Positions 52,564-61,898 are shown, counted from the stretch's first letter. The stretch: 64,000 nucleotides of DNA from Bacillota bacterium (GCA_023386315.1 JAEWJZ010000016.1:93168-157167), one strand, 5' to 3'. The notes: generated by a model not told the origin, from the letters alone. Made by a program: numbers and translations.

Positions 52564-54234
52564 ATGTCTAACTATCGAAGACTAATCTCATATATTTATG
52601 CCTATGAAGGCGGAATCAAAGGAAAAAACATCGGATTTGCCAAGATAGAGACGAGAGGAATCCAGTGCAAAATTACGGTAAGTGTGAAAAAAATTTATGT
52701 AGGCGGTAACGACATTGGAGTATATCTGTTAGCCGGAGAGAAGGAAATTTACCTGGGTAATATTTTCATACGAGGCGGTTCCGGTGAATTCAGAGCCACA
52801 GTATCTGTAAATGATATTGAACATTCCGGGATTAATATGGACCAATGTTTTGGACTGACCATACATGATGTAAAAAATACATGGAGATCTTATACTACCA
52901 TATGGGAGGACGCAGTCGCCCATGCGGCAGAAGTAGATCTGGAGCATACAGATTCTGCATTGAAAGAGACCTCCGCAATATCGGAAGAACAGATAAAAGA
53001 AGCTGTTCAGGAAATAGAAAAAGAGTTTCCGCTGGAAGATGGCGGCAGTCAGGATACAAAGGAGATGCCTGTTAAAACAGAGAATCTTAAGTCTCAGGAA
53101 GAAGAGAATGCTCTCCAAACAGAAAGTTCGGTGCCAACCGGGAGTGAGCCAAGCCAGGAAAATCAAAAGACGGAGATTCCCCAGGATGATGACTCCATCA
53201 TGCCTGAGATCCAGCAAATGACCGGTTCTGTACCGGCAGGTAGGAATACAGGAACCACGGTAACTGGCCCTACGGCAGGCTGGAGGCAGGGAAATCCACC
53301 TCCTATCACTGCACCTATGCCGGATTGGCAGCAAAATACCCGACCAGTAATGACCGGACCAATACCCGGCTGGTGGCAGGAGCCACGTCCGACCGGGCCG
53401 ATGCCCACAGCGCCAATGGTGACGGGACCAATGCCGACAGCGCCAATGCCGACGGGACCAATGCCGACAGCGCCAATGGCGACCGGGCCGATGCCCACAG
53501 CGCCAATGGCGACGGGACCAATGCCGACAGCACCCATGTCTGCCGAATCCGTACTCACGGATCCGCCAGCTGAGGATGATGCCGCTGTACAAAGACAGCA
53601 GGAGGCTGTGCCCCTGATGCCAAAACCGATCATGGCTGAGACAGAGGATGCTGGAATAAAAGAAACTCTTCAGATGAGTTCCAATACATCCAGTCTGGCT
53701 GAGAACGCAGAGGTGCTCAATGAGCCCGACGCAGGAACTACCCGTTTGTATCGTGCAGACGCAGTAATAAAAGAAACAGAAAACCAAAATCAGATTGATC
53801 CAAAGCTGGGAGATCCGAAGGCACTGGAGCAGCTGCGCCAGAGAGAAAATCTGGAGGAAAATTCACATAGCGTAGTCTGGGATAGACTGAGAAAAGAACA
53901 TACCAGGATACTGGCATTTGATTATGAAGACGGATGCGAGATCCTGACCATCAAACCTCAGGATATCGGACTTCTCCCCAGAGATGCATGGGTGTATGGA
54001 AATAACAGTTTTTTACTTCATGGTTACTATAATTACCGATACTTAATTCTCGCCAAACTGTTTAATCCTAAAGGAATACCCCGTTATCTGCTGGGTATCC
54101 CGGGTCATTATTACAGCAATGAGCGATATATGGCATCAATGTTCGGCTTTCCTAATTTTGTGCTTTCAAAAGACCAGCCCATTGAAGACGGGCGTTTTGG
54201 ATTCTGGTATACTGATATAAAAATAGGGGGCTGA
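52564..54234 (+). CDS. DUF6128-type protein with Pro-rich tandem repeats
   Basis: Protein of 556 residues in three parts: an N-terminal beta-rich domain (about 1-115, starting NYRRLISYIYAYEGG), a long disordered middle (120-400) rich in Glu, Pro, Met and Thr, and a C-terminal domain (about 430-556) with ILAFDYEDGCEILTIKPQDIG and LGIPGHYYSNERYMASMFGF. These two ends resemble DUF6128, known mostly from Lachnospiraceae. Residues 278-327 are five copies of a ten-residue unit. No signal peptide. Function unknown. Confidence 0.75.
   Translation: MSNYRRLISYIYAYEGGIKGKNIGFAKIETRGIQCKITVSVKKIYVGGNDIGVYLLAGEKEIYLGNIFIRGGSGEFRATVSVNDIEHSGINMDQCFGLTIHDVKNTWRSYTTIWEDAVAHAAEVDLEHTDSALKETSAISEEQIKEAVQEIEKEFPLEDGGSQDTKEMPVKTENLKSQEEENALQTESSVPTGSEPSQENQKTEIPQDDDSIMPEIQQMTGSVPAGRNTGTTVTGPTAGWRQGNPPPITAPMPDWQQNTRPVMTGPIPGWWQEPRPTGPMPTAPMVTGPMPTAPMPTGPMPTAPMATGPMPTAPMATGPMPTAPMSAESVLTDPPAEDDAAVQRQQEAVPLMPKPIMAETEDAGIKETLQMSSNTSSLAENAEVLNEPDAGTTRLYRADAVIKETENQNQIDPKLGDPKALEQLRQRENLEENSHSVVWDRLRKEHTRILAFDYEDGCEILTIKPQDIGLLPRDAWVYGNNSFLLHGYYNYRYLILAKLFNPKGIPRYLLGIPGHYYSNERYMASMFGFPNFVLSKDQPIEDGRFGFWYTDIKIGG
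53395..53544 (+). repeat. Five 30-bp in-frame tandem repeats
   Basis: Each unit encodes GPMPTAPM plus two variable residues (VT, PT, AT, AT, SA). Third-position differences (cccaca/ccgaca, gggccg/ggacca) show two subtypes, which suggests duplication of pairs. Confidence 0.92.
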
Positions 54235-54250
54235 TAAAGCCCCCTGCTTT
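54225..54250. terminator. Terminator between DUF6128 and NrdG-like genes
   Basis: Perfect stem AGGGGGCT and AGCCCCCT with a five-base loop, then GCTTTAC. It overlaps the last codons of the DUF6128 gene. Confidence 0.7.
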
Positions 54251-54253
54251 ACG

Positions 54254-54949
54254 TCAGAAAGATTCACCCCTAATAACAGCCCCGGGAATAAATGGATTTA
54301 ATATTTTTAAAAAACCCTGGAGTTCACTGTCAGAAAAAGAGGTATAGCCCGGATATAAAACCTGATCTGAGTCCACATAATTCTGAAGAAAGTACGGGGA
54401 ATTACCTTCCAGCCATTTACCAATATCCACGAAATCTCCCATAGTATGAATTCCTTTTACAACTGTAGTGCGGAACTCGTAAGGTATATGGTTTTCCATT
54501 AAAAATTCTGCACTTTCTTCCACATTTCTTATTTTAAGATCTCCGATTCCTGAGGCTTTTTTATAATGCTCCCGCCCTGATTTAATATCCATAGCTGCAT
54601 AGTCCAGAAGGCCGTCTGCGATCAGCTTCTTTAATACATCAGGACGATAGCCGTTGGTATCCAGCTTAATAAGATAACCCAGCTCCCGGATTCTCCGGAT
54701 AAATGATTCAAGCTCTCCTGAGAGTGTAGGCTCTCCTCCTGTAATACAGACACCTTCCAGGATTCCCTTTCTCTTTATAAGAAAATTTATAATTTCTTCT
54801 TCTGAGAACAGCGGCTTAGCTTCGCTTCCAATCAACCCGCTGTTATGGCAAAAAGGACAGCGGAAATTGCAGCCGCCCAGAAAAATCGTGGCAGCTACAT
54901 GACCCGGATAATCCAGAAGTGTTGTTTTTTGAAGGCCGCAAAGCTTCAT
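54254..54949 (-). CDS. Anaerobic ribonucleotide reductase-activating protein (NrdG-like radical SAM)
   Basis: Radical-SAM activase of 231 residues. The cluster motif is CNFRCPFCHN (CxxxCxxC, residues 27-34), followed by GGEPTLS near residue 71 and DTNGYRPD near 97. It matches the small NrdG-type family for glycyl-radical enzymes. nrdD is not in the window. The ATG at 54949 has GAAGAGATG. It is divergent from tadA. Confidence 0.9.
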   Translation of the reverse strand: MKLCGLQKTTLLDYPGHVAATIFLGGCNFRCPFCHNSGLIGSEAKPLFSEEEIINFLIKRKGILEGVCITGGEPTLSGELESFIRRIRELGYLIKLDTNGYRPDVLKKLIADGLLDYAAMDIKSGREHYKKASGIGDLKIRNVEESAEFLMENHIPYEFRTTVVKGIHTMGDFVDIGKWLEGNSPYFLQNYVDSDQVLYPGYTSFSDSELQGFLKILNPFIPGAVIRGESF

Positions 54950-54952
54950 CTC

Positions 54953-54981
54953 TTCACCATTCCTTTATTTCATGATATACT
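54953..54981 (+). promoter_or_regulatory. tadA promoter
   Basis: -35 TTCACC, 17-bp spacer, -10 TATACT, in the gap between the divergent NrdG-like and tadA genes. Confidence 0.55.
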
Positions 54982-55022
54982 AAGGACAAGTATACCACAT
55001 TAAACAGCAAAGAGGAATGATT

Positions 55023-55511
55023 ATGACCACAGATGAAAAATATATGCGTCAGGCAGTTACACAGGCAAAGAAAGCCGGAGCAGTTGGTGAAGTGCCGATT
55101 GGCTGTGTTATTGTATATGAAGATAAAGTCATTGCCAGAGGATACAACCGGCGGACAGCAGATAAAAATGTACTGTCCCATGCAGAGATCCTTGCAATCC
55201 GGAAGGCTTGTAAAAAGCTGGGGGACTGGAGACTGGAAGATTGTACGATGTATGTGACTCTGGAGCCGTGCCCCATGTGTGCAGGGGCAATTGTCCAGGC
55301 CAGAATGAAAAAGGTCGTCATTGGCTGTATGAATCCAAAGGCGGGCTGTGCAGGCTCTGTCCTGGATTTATTTCATGAGAGCGGATTTAATCATCAGGTG
55401 GAAATGGAATCCGGGGTTTTGGGTGAGGAATGCACGCAGATGATGAAAAAATTTTTCAAAGAATTACGTGATAATAAAAAACAGAAAATGGAAGATACAA
55501 TTGCCCCGTAA
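55023..55511 (+). CDS. tadA: tRNA-adenosine(34) deaminase TadA
   Basis: Makes inosine at the wobble position of tRNA-Arg(ACG). The 162-residue protein has the zinc and catalytic motifs SHAEILAI (HAE) and EPCPMCAGAI (PCxxC). The start is the ATG at 55023, six bases after AGAGGA; the one at 55017 is too close. It is followed at once by the SRP RNA promoter, an arrangement frequent in Firmicutes. This tRNA-editing TadA is unrelated to the TadA pilus ATPase. Confidence 0.95.
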   Translation: MTTDEKYMRQAVTQAKKAGAVGEVPIGCVIVYEDKVIARGYNRRTADKNVLSHAEILAIRKACKKLGDWRLEDCTMYVTLEPCPMCAGAIVQARMKKVVIGCMNPKAGCAGSVLDLFHESGFNHQVEMESGVLGEECTQMMKKFFKELRDNKKQKMEDTIAP

Positions 55512-55515
55512 ATCC

Positions 55516-55544
55516 TTGACAATCCCAAGGTTTCCATGTATACT
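55516..55544 (+). promoter_or_regulatory. SRP RNA promoter
   Basis: -35 TTGACA, 17-bp spacer, -10 TATACT. Confidence 0.85.
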
Positions 55545-55579
55545 TAACTGCGATTAAGTCATAATACGTCATAAAGTTT

Positions 55580-55841
55580 CCGTGCAGCCGGGGAGATAGC
55601 GGTGCCCTGTACCTGCAATCCGCTCCAGCAGGGGTGATGTCTCACCCAGGGCCGGCTATTGCAGGGCTGCCCCTGATAAGTGACGATGACGTTTGGGTCT
55701 TACGCAACAGATCTTCATGAACCGTGTCAGGGCAGGAATGCAGCAGCACTAAGTGGAACCTTCTGTGTGCCGTGAGGGTGCCTGGACCGAGTTAACTGTC
55801 AGGGTAACGCCTGTGATAGCGGTTCAAAGTGAGACGCACGG
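55580..55841 (+). ncRNA. ffs: Signal recognition particle RNA, long form
   Basis: RNA core of the SRP that targets membrane proteins with Ffh. The conserved helix 8 is visible as GTCAGGGCAGGAATGCAGCAG near 55725-55745 (quoted over the limit only in position; the key parts are GGCAGGAA and AGCAGC), with GTTTGGGTCTTACGCAAC upstream and GCCTGGACCGAG downstream. The 5' end CCGTGC (55580) pairs with GCACGG (55836-55841). The 5' third has the Alu-like fold. About 262 nt, the length of the Bacillus/Clostridium form. Confidence 0.93.
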
Positions 55842-55860
55842 ATTAAATATAGTTTTCAGG

Positions 55861-55898
55861 ACGCCGGAGAGCAGTGATTTGCTTTGCGGTGTTTTTTC
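55861..55898 (+). terminator. Terminator of SRP RNA
   Basis: Arms around ACGCCGGAGAGCA and TGCTTTGCGGTG with a short loop, followed by TTTTTT. A tail of about 20 nt separates it from the mature RNA end. Confidence 0.8.
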
Positions 55899-55943
55899 AT
55901 TTTTAATATTTCCTTACATTATCTTATGAAATAAAGTTTTCCC

Positions 55944-55972
55944 TTGCCCCACAATCCCCTTTGTATTATAAT
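55944..55972 (+). promoter_or_regulatory. Phosphofructokinase promoter
   Basis: -35 TTGCCC, 17-bp spacer, -10 TATAAT, 70 bases before the ATG. Confidence 0.6.
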
Positions 55973-56042
55973 TGAGAATAAAATGGGTATAATAGTACCT
56001 ATTTCCAAATAACAAATCTAATCAAAGAAGAGGTGTGCTTTT

Positions 56043-57122
56043 ATGATGAGAATTGGAATTCTTACAAGCGGCGGTGACTGTCAAAGCTTAAATGCTACCA
56101 TGCGGGGCGTTGCCAAGGCATTATACCGGCTGTTTGATGATATCGAGATTGTTGGATTTGAAGATGGCTATAAGGGTCTTATTTATGCAAATTACCGCGT
56201 AATGAAGCCTGAAGAGTTTTCCGGAATTCTGACAAAAGGGGGAACGATTCTTGGAACCTCCAGACAGCCGTTTAAACTGATGCGGATACCGGACGGGAAC
56301 GGTCTTGATAAGGTAGAAGCAATGAAGCACACCTATAGAAACTTAAAGCTGGAGTGTCTGGTCGTTCTTGGCGGCAACGGCAGCCAGAAGACAGCCAACC
56401 TCTTACGGGAGGAAGGGTTAAATGTTGTATCGCTGCCAAAGACCATAGATAATGACTTATGGGGAACGGACATAACCTTTGGCTTCCAGAGTGCGGTTAA
56501 TGTGGCCACCAACGCCATTGACTGTATTCATACAACGGCTGCTTCCCATGGACGAGTCTTTATTGTTGAAGTTATGGGTCATAAGGTAGGCTGGCTGACT
56601 CTCTATGCGGGAATCGCCGGAGGAGCCGACATTATTCTGGTTCCGGAGATTCCATATGATCTGGATGTAATTATAGAAGCTTTAAAGAAAAGAACCGGAG
56701 AAGGTAAGAAATTTTCCATCATTGCCGTTGCAGAAGGAGCGATTTCCAAAGAGAATGCGGTCCTGACGAAAAAAGAACTGAAAGAAAAAAAGAAGAGCGG
56801 TGTGATTTATCCTTCTGTGGCCTATGAGATCGGAGCCCAGATCACGGAACGGACCGGACAGGAAGTCAGGGTTACCGTTCCAGGTCATATGCAGAGGGGC
56901 GGAGAACCATGTCCTTATGACAGAGTAATTTCCACCCGCCTTGGGGCAGAAGCAGCAAAACTGATAAAGAACAGGGAATACGGCTACATGGTGGCAGTCA
57001 AAAACAATGAGATTGTTAAGGCGCCCTTAGCCGAGGTGGCCGGTAAATTAAAGACCATCGATCCGGAATGTTCCATCGTTAAGGAAGCCAAGATGATAGG
57101 AATCAGCTTCGGCGACAAATAA
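56043..57122 (+). CDS. 6-Phosphofructokinase family protein, GGNGS variant
   Basis: Phosphorylates fructose 6-phosphate in glycolysis if active. The 359-residue protein has the family N-terminus ILTSGGDCQSLNA, the catalytic PKTIDNDLWGTD near 135, VEVMGHKVGWL and VTVPGHMQRGG. At the nucleotide site, where ATP enzymes have GGDGS and PPi enzymes GGDDS, this one has LGGNGS near residue 107, with Asn for the Mg-binding Asp. It may be a special PFK paralogue. The ATG at 56043 has AGAGGTG; a second ATG follows directly. dnaX starts 12 nt after its stop. Confidence 0.87.
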   Translation: MMRIGILTSGGDCQSLNATMRGVAKALYRLFDDIEIVGFEDGYKGLIYANYRVMKPEEFSGILTKGGTILGTSRQPFKLMRIPDGNGLDKVEAMKHTYRNLKLECLVVLGGNGSQKTANLLREEGLNVVSLPKTIDNDLWGTDITFGFQSAVNVATNAIDCIHTTAASHGRVFIVEVMGHKVGWLTLYAGIAGGADIILVPEIPYDLDVIIEALKKRTGEGKKFSIIAVAEGAISKENAVLTKKELKEKKKSGVIYPSVAYEIGAQITERTGQEVRVTVPGHMQRGGEPCPYDRVISTRLGAEAAKLIKNREYGYMVAVKNNEIVKAPLAEVAGKLKTIDPECSIVKEAKMIGISFGDK

Positions 57123-57134
57123 GGAGTAACAGGC

Positions 57135-58730
57135 ATGTCATATACGGCATTATATCGGAAATGGCGCCCTTCATCCTTTACAGATGTGAAGGGGCAGGAC
57201 CATATTGTGCAAACACTTAAAAACCAGATTATATCCCAGCGTATCGGGCATGCATATCTGTTCTGCGGAACTCGGGGAACCGGTAAGACCAGTATCGCAA
57301 AGATTTTCGCGAAAGCAGTCAATTGTGAGCAGCCGGTAGATGGCAGTCCGTGCGGGGAATGCCGGACCTGCAGGAATATAGCAGCAGGTGCTTCTCTGAA
57401 TGTTGTTGAGATTGATGCGGCATCTAATAATGGTGTGGAAAACATCCGGGAGATCAGGGAGCAGGTCCAGTATCCGCCTACAGAAGGAAAATACCGGGTT
57501 TATATTATCGATGAGGTTCATATGCTTTCTACAGGAGCATTTAATGCGTTGCTGAAAACTCTGGAAGAACCTCCTTCGTATGTTATATTTATTCTGGCGA
57601 CAACAGAAGTGCACAAGATTCCCGTCACAGTATTATCCAGATGTCAGCGCTATGATTTCAAACGGATCACGGTTGAGACAATTGCAGAACATCTGAAAGA
57701 ACTTACAGAAGCAGAACAGATCCGGGTAGAGGAGAAAGCACTGAATTACATTGCAAAGTCGGCAGACGGAGCGTTGAGAGACGCATTAAGCCTGTTGGAT
57801 CAGTGCATCGCTTTCCATTACGGGGAGCTTCTTACCTATGACAATGTACTTGATGTACTAGGTGCAGTGGATATCACGGTATTTGGAAGACTTTTCAGAG
57901 CCGTTGCACAAAATAAAACCAAAGACTGTATCACATGTCTGGAAGATATGGTGATACAGGGGAGAGAATTGGGGCAGTTTGTAGTTGATTTTATCTGGTA
58001 TTTAAGAAATCTGCTTATCATTAAATCCGTGGAAGACGGAGAGAATCTGCTAGATATGTCAACGGAGAACCAGAATTTTTTAAGAGAAGACAGTGCGCTT
58101 GCGGATCATGAGACACTTCTCCGGTATATCCGTGTGTTCTCAGATTTATCCAATCAGCTTCGCTACGCTTCCCAAAAGCGTGTACTCATAGAAGTAGCGC
58201 TCATCAAGCTGACACGTCCGCAGATGGAGCAGAATTATGATTCCATTCTTCAGCGGCTTAAAAACATTGAACAGCAGCTGGAGAGCGGGACATTTCTCCA
58301 AAAGGGCGAAGGAGCAGCGCCTGTATCTGCCGAATCGGGGTCAGGTAACGCAGAGTCCGATTCCCTGACTCCGGCCCAGAGAGTTGCACTTCCTCAGGGG
58401 CAGTTGGAAGACTTAAATCTGATCCGAAGTGACTGGGGAAAAATCATACGGGAGCTGGGCGGGCCCATACGTGCCAGCTTTCGGGAAACAGTGGTTGAAC
58501 CGGCTGGTGAGAGCCGCCTTTGTGTTGTCTTTTCTGATCAGAGTAATTACATGATCGGAAGCCGAGAGACTACAATTGCGGAGATTGAACGGTATGTGGA
58601 AGATCATTATAAAAAATCCATTGCTTTTCAGACAAGGCTCAGGGGCGGAGGCGAACGTATGGATACCATTTACGTCAGCGACGAAGAATTAAAAGCCAAT
58701 ATTTTAATGGATATTACAATAGAAGAATAA
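57135..58730 (+). CDS. dnaX: DNA polymerase III subunit gamma/tau
   Basis: Clamp-loader ATPase. The 531-residue protein has Walker A GTRGTGKTSIAKIFA near residue 43, a Cys4 zinc module (CEQ...CGECRTCRN, residues 60-80), DEVHMLS, and the SRC motif. The tail after residue 390 is low complexity and then a domain with VVFSDQSNYMI. The start has AAGGAG. It begins the dnaX-ybaB-recR cluster. No slippery A-rich frameshift site in the middle of the gene was noticed, so a single product is likely. Confidence 0.96.
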   Translation: MSYTALYRKWRPSSFTDVKGQDHIVQTLKNQIISQRIGHAYLFCGTRGTGKTSIAKIFAKAVNCEQPVDGSPCGECRTCRNIAAGASLNVVEIDAASNNGVENIREIREQVQYPPTEGKYRVYIIDEVHMLSTGAFNALLKTLEEPPSYVIFILATTEVHKIPVTVLSRCQRYDFKRITVETIAEHLKELTEAEQIRVEEKALNYIAKSADGALRDALSLLDQCIAFHYGELLTYDNVLDVLGAVDITVFGRLFRAVAQNKTKDCITCLEDMVIQGRELGQFVVDFIWYLRNLLIIKSVEDGENLLDMSTENQNFLREDSALADHETLLRYIRVFSDLSNQLRYASQKRVLIEVALIKLTRPQMEQNYDSILQRLKNIEQQLESGTFLQKGEGAAPVSAESGSGNAESDSLTPAQRVALPQGQLEDLNLIRSDWGKIIRELGGPIRASFRETVVEPAGESRLCVVFSDQSNYMIGSRETTIAEIERYVEDHYKKSIAFQTRLRGGGERMDTIYVSDEELKANILMDITIEE

Positions 58731-58761
58731 ATGATTATGAAAATATAGGAGGATATACACC

Positions 58762-59115
58762 ATGGCAAAACGTGGCGGTTTTCCAGGCGCTATGCCTGGC
58801 AATATGAATAATTTAATGAAGCAGGCACAGAAGATGCAGCGTCAGATGGAAGAGACGACAAAAGCTCTTGAAGAGAAGGAATATACAGCTGCAGCAGGCG
58901 GCGGAGCGGTTTCTGTCACAGTTTCCGGCAAAAAAGAAGTGACTTCCGTAAAATTATCCCAGGAAGTGGTTGATCCCGATGACATTGAGATGCTGGAAGA
59001 TTTAATTATGGCGGCTACCAATGAAGCATTCCGCCAGATGGAAGAAGACAGCAGTTCTGCCATGTCTAAATTAACCGGTGGTATGGGTGGATTAGGCGGA
59101 GGCTTTCCGTTCTAA
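58762..59115 (+). CDS. YbaB/EbfC nucleoid-associated protein
   Basis: Small DNA-binding protein of 117 residues. It has the family blocks [16 protein letters not shown] near residue 16, [11 protein letters not shown], and [17 protein letters not shown], with a Gly-rich C-terminus. The start has GGAGG. It lies between dnaX and recR, 2 nt from the latter, in the order conserved across bacteria. Confidence 0.95.
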   Translation: MAKRGGFPGAMPGNMNNLMKQAQKMQRQMEETTKALEEKEYTAAAGGGAVSVTVSGKKEVTSVKLSQEVVDPDDIEMLEDLIMAATNEAFRQMEEDSSSAMSKLTGGMGGLGGGFPF

Positions 59116-59117
59116 CT

Positions 59118-59714
59118 ATGGATTACTACAGCAGTCAGATAACCAGATTAATTGAAGAGCTTTCAAAACTTCCCGGCATTGGCAGTAAATCTGCACAGCG
59201 ACTGGCGTTCCATATTATTAATATGCCGGAAGAACAGGTAACAGGTCTTGCTTCATCCATAACCGAAGCAAAACGTAACGTGCATTACTGCAAAGAGTGT
59301 TTTACCTTGACGGATCAGGACCGCTGCCCCATTTGCAAGAGTGAGAAACGCAATCATAAGGTGATTATGGTGGTGGAAGATACCAGAGATTTAGCTGCCT
59401 ATGAAAAAACCGGAAAGTTTGAAGGCGTTTACCATGTGCTCCATGGAGCCATATCCCCTATGCTGGGAATCGGACCTGGAGATATAAAACTGAAAGAATT
59501 AATGCAGAGGCTGCAGGGAGATGTGGAAGAGGTGATCATTGCCACGAATTCCAGTCTCGAAGGTGAGACAACAGCCATGTATATCAGTAAGCTGATCAAA
59601 CCTACAGGAATCAGGGTTACCCGCATAGCCAGCGGTGTTCCCGTTGGCGGAGACTTAGAGTACATAGATGAGGTGACATTGTTACGGGCTCTGGAGGGCA
59701 GAGTCGAACTGTAA
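59118..59714 (+). CDS. recR: Recombination mediator RecR
   Basis: Acts with RecO/RecF to load RecA at gaps. The 198-residue protein has [16 protein letters not shown] (helix-hairpin-helix, residues 16-31), a Cys4 zinc finger ([17 protein letters not shown], 57-72) and the Toprim motif [12 protein letters not shown] near 82. The ATG follows ybaB by 2 nt. A TPR gene comes next after 29 bp. Confidence 0.97.
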   Translation: MDYYSSQITRLIEELSKLPGIGSKSAQRLAFHIINMPEEQVTGLASSITEAKRNVHYCKECFTLTDQDRCPICKSEKRNHKVIMVVEDTRDLAAYEKTGKFEGVYHVLHGAISPMLGIGPGDIKLKELMQRLQGDVEEVIIATNSSLEGETTAMYISKLIKPTGIRVTRIASGVPVGGDLEYIDEVTLLRALEGRVEL

Positions 59715-59743
59715 CTCATTTGCCTTGTTAGGAGATGCAAAGA

Positions 59744-61885
59744 ATGGATAAGTACGAGTTTAATATAAAAGTTGAACAAATTAAAAAACTGGTCGGCAAA
59801 AACGACTATGAGACGGCTATGAAGATCGCCGATACAATCGACTGGAGAAGAGTCCGTAACACCAATTTGCTTTCCATGGTAGCCATGGTATACGAAAAAA
59901 ATGAAGATTATCAGGAGGCAAAAGAGATCCTTTTACAGGCCTTTGAGCGGGCCCCTATTGGAAAAAGGCTTCTCTATAAACTGGCCGAGCTTGCAGTTAA
60001 AGAGGGTAATATCGAAGAAGCAGAAAGCTATTACAAGGAATTCGGAGATCTGGCTTCTGAAGATCCCAGGCAGCAGCTCCTCCGCTATATGATTTTAAAA
60101 GCAAAAGGGGCGCCGGCCCAGCAGCTCATTCATTCACTTGAATCCTACACCAGTGTGGAGCTTGATGAAAAATGGCTTTACGAGCTGGCGGAGCTTTACA
60201 GTCTTGCCGGTATGGCGGAGCGCTGTGTAGAAACCTGCGACCGCATTATGCTGATGTTTGGACTTGGAAAATATGTGGAAAAGGCAATGGACTTAAAAGT
60301 ACAGTATGCCCCCCTGACAAATTATCAGATGGATCTGATAGAAAACAGAGACAAATACGAAGCCAGGCTTCGGGCAGTAGAGCAGGAGTATGGAACCGGG
60401 AAAAAAGTCAGTGTGCAGCTGGAACCGGAAATTGATTATTATCAGGAAGAACCGGAAGCCGGTCAGTACACCAACATGGTGTATGAGGAGTCGGTGGAAG
60501 ATGATTATGAAGCCAGTATGCAGGATGCGGAAGTCCAGGAGTCTCTTGCAAGGGAAATGTCCAAGATTTCCTATGATGAACCAGTCAATGAAGCAGAACC
60601 GGCAGCGGAGCATACCAGAGTGCTGGAAGATATCCGGAGAGTTGGACACAACATATCTGTATTCCCCAGATCAGTGGAAAACTATATGCCCGAAGAGGAA
60701 GAAGAGGAAACGTACTCGGAGCCAGTCATCGAAGAGGAAGAACCCCAGAATTTCGGTCAGGAGATCTACGGAACCCAGTCAGCTGCTACTGCAGAAAGTG
60801 ATGAAGACTATGATCTGCCTCGGGAAGAAAGTTTTGATAATGAGGAAGAACAATATTCCAATTACTATGAAGCAGAAGATAATGAGTTCCCGGAGGCTGA
60901 CGCAAGCGGTTATAATTTCCCTCAGGCAGAAGAAGAGGAAGAGCTTGATTTTGAAGAGTTGTACGGAGAAGAGGATGAAGAGGATATTCCGGAGACGCCT
61001 GTTCGTAATCACCTCATGATTGAAGCCAGAACTCCGGAAAAAGGACTTCAGATGGCAGTGGAAGCATTAAAGCAGATCCACAGGGAAAGCGGTGTGAACA
61101 ATCCTGTTGCTAAGATCACTGGAGCAAAGCTGTCTAATCGGGGTGTCTTTGCATCTGCGGACAGGCTTACCGGAAAAGATCTGGTAATAGAAGAAGCTGG
61201 CGATTTAACACCACAGGCTCTTGATGAATTAAACCAACTCATGGAAAGAGATGCAAGCGGAATGATCGTAGTACTGATCGATAATCCCAAACAGATGGAA
61301 GCGCTGCATCAGGATCACCCGGTTCTGGCGAGTAAATTCGAATGCATTGGAACCGGAGAAGAAGCTTCGGCTCCTGATCCCGTGCCTGCAGACAGTGATG
61401 CCGGAGTAGTCAGGGGAAGAGATATGTATCAGCAAGATCCGGTAATCCAAAACAGTGCTGTGGAATATCAGCAGAATCAGGAGTATAATTACTCTGGCTA
61501 TGATGAATATGAACAGGAGGGAGGCTATGATGAAAAAGATTTTTACGATGAGCCTGTGGACGAGCCCTCCTCCAGACAACAGGCTGCACCAGAATATTCT
61601 GATGAGGAAATGGATATCGATGAATTTGCTCAGTATGCCTGCAGATACGCCAATGAGATTGACTGCAACATTACCGGGAAGAGCATGCTTGCACTCTACG
61701 AGAGAATTGAAATCATGGAGGAAGATGGCGTTCCTTTAAACAGAGCTAATGCAGAAGGTCTGATTGAAGAGGCCGCAGACCGTGCTGAAAAACCAACCGT
61801 TGGAAAGCGAATCAAGGGTCTGTTCTCTACAAAATACGATAAAGATGGATTGCTTATTTTAAAAGAGGAACATTTTATTTATTAA
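59744..61885 (+). CDS. TPR protein with a degenerate AAA-like domain
   Basis: Protein of 713 residues in three parts. Residues 1-200 are helical repeats of TPR type (YETAMKIADTIDWRRV, YQEAKEILLQAFERAP). Residues 210-430 are very acidic and disordered. Residues 435-550 resemble the C-terminal half of an AAA domain (AKITGAKLSNRGVF, GKDLVIEEAGDLTP, GMIVVLIDNP) but no Walker A is present. A conserved C-terminal helix block (FAQYACRYANEIDCNI) closes it. The start is the ATG at 59744, eight bases after AGGAG. Function unknown. Confidence 0.7.
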   Translation: MDKYEFNIKVEQIKKLVGKNDYETAMKIADTIDWRRVRNTNLLSMVAMVYEKNEDYQEAKEILLQAFERAPIGKRLLYKLAELAVKEGNIEEAESYYKEFGDLASEDPRQQLLRYMILKAKGAPAQQLIHSLESYTSVELDEKWLYELAELYSLAGMAERCVETCDRIMLMFGLGKYVEKAMDLKVQYAPLTNYQMDLIENRDKYEARLRAVEQEYGTGKKVSVQLEPEIDYYQEEPEAGQYTNMVYEESVEDDYEASMQDAEVQESLAREMSKISYDEPVNEAEPAAEHTRVLEDIRRVGHNISVFPRSVENYMPEEEEEETYSEPVIEEEEPQNFGQEIYGTQSAATAESDEDYDLPREESFDNEEEQYSNYYEAEDNEFPEADASGYNFPQAEEEEELDFEELYGEEDEEDIPETPVRNHLMIEARTPEKGLQMAVEALKQIHRESGVNNPVAKITGAKLSNRGVFASADRLTGKDLVIEEAGDLTPQALDELNQLMERDASGMIVVLIDNPKQMEALHQDHPVLASKFECIGTGEEASAPDPVPADSDAGVVRGRDMYQQDPVIQNSAVEYQQNQEYNYSGYDEYEQEGGYDEKDFYDEPVDEPSSRQQAAPEYSDEEMDIDEFAQYACRYANEIDCNITGKSMLALYERIEIMEEDGVPLNRANAEGLIEEAADRAEKPTVGKRIKGLFSTKYDKDGLLILKEEHFIY

Positions 61886-61898
61886 ATGGAGATAAAAC

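Noticed and set aside
53395..53544. Regular 30-bp repeats considered as a CRISPR array
   Set aside because: There are no unique spacers; units abut in frame and encode a peptide repeat.
53163..53633. Long minus-strand frame opposite the DUF6128 repeat
   Set aside because: It is the mirror of the 30-bp repeat (low-complexity Gly/Ala/Val) with no ribosome site; the plus-strand frame has conserved ends.
52729..53787. 352-codon minus-strand frame within the DUF6128 gene
   Set aside because: Shadow of the plus-strand gene; His/Arg/Cys-rich composition typical of antisense frames.
55861..56042. Second small RNA after the SRP RNA
   Set aside because: The hairpin there is the SRP terminator, and the rest is the phosphofructokinase promoter region.
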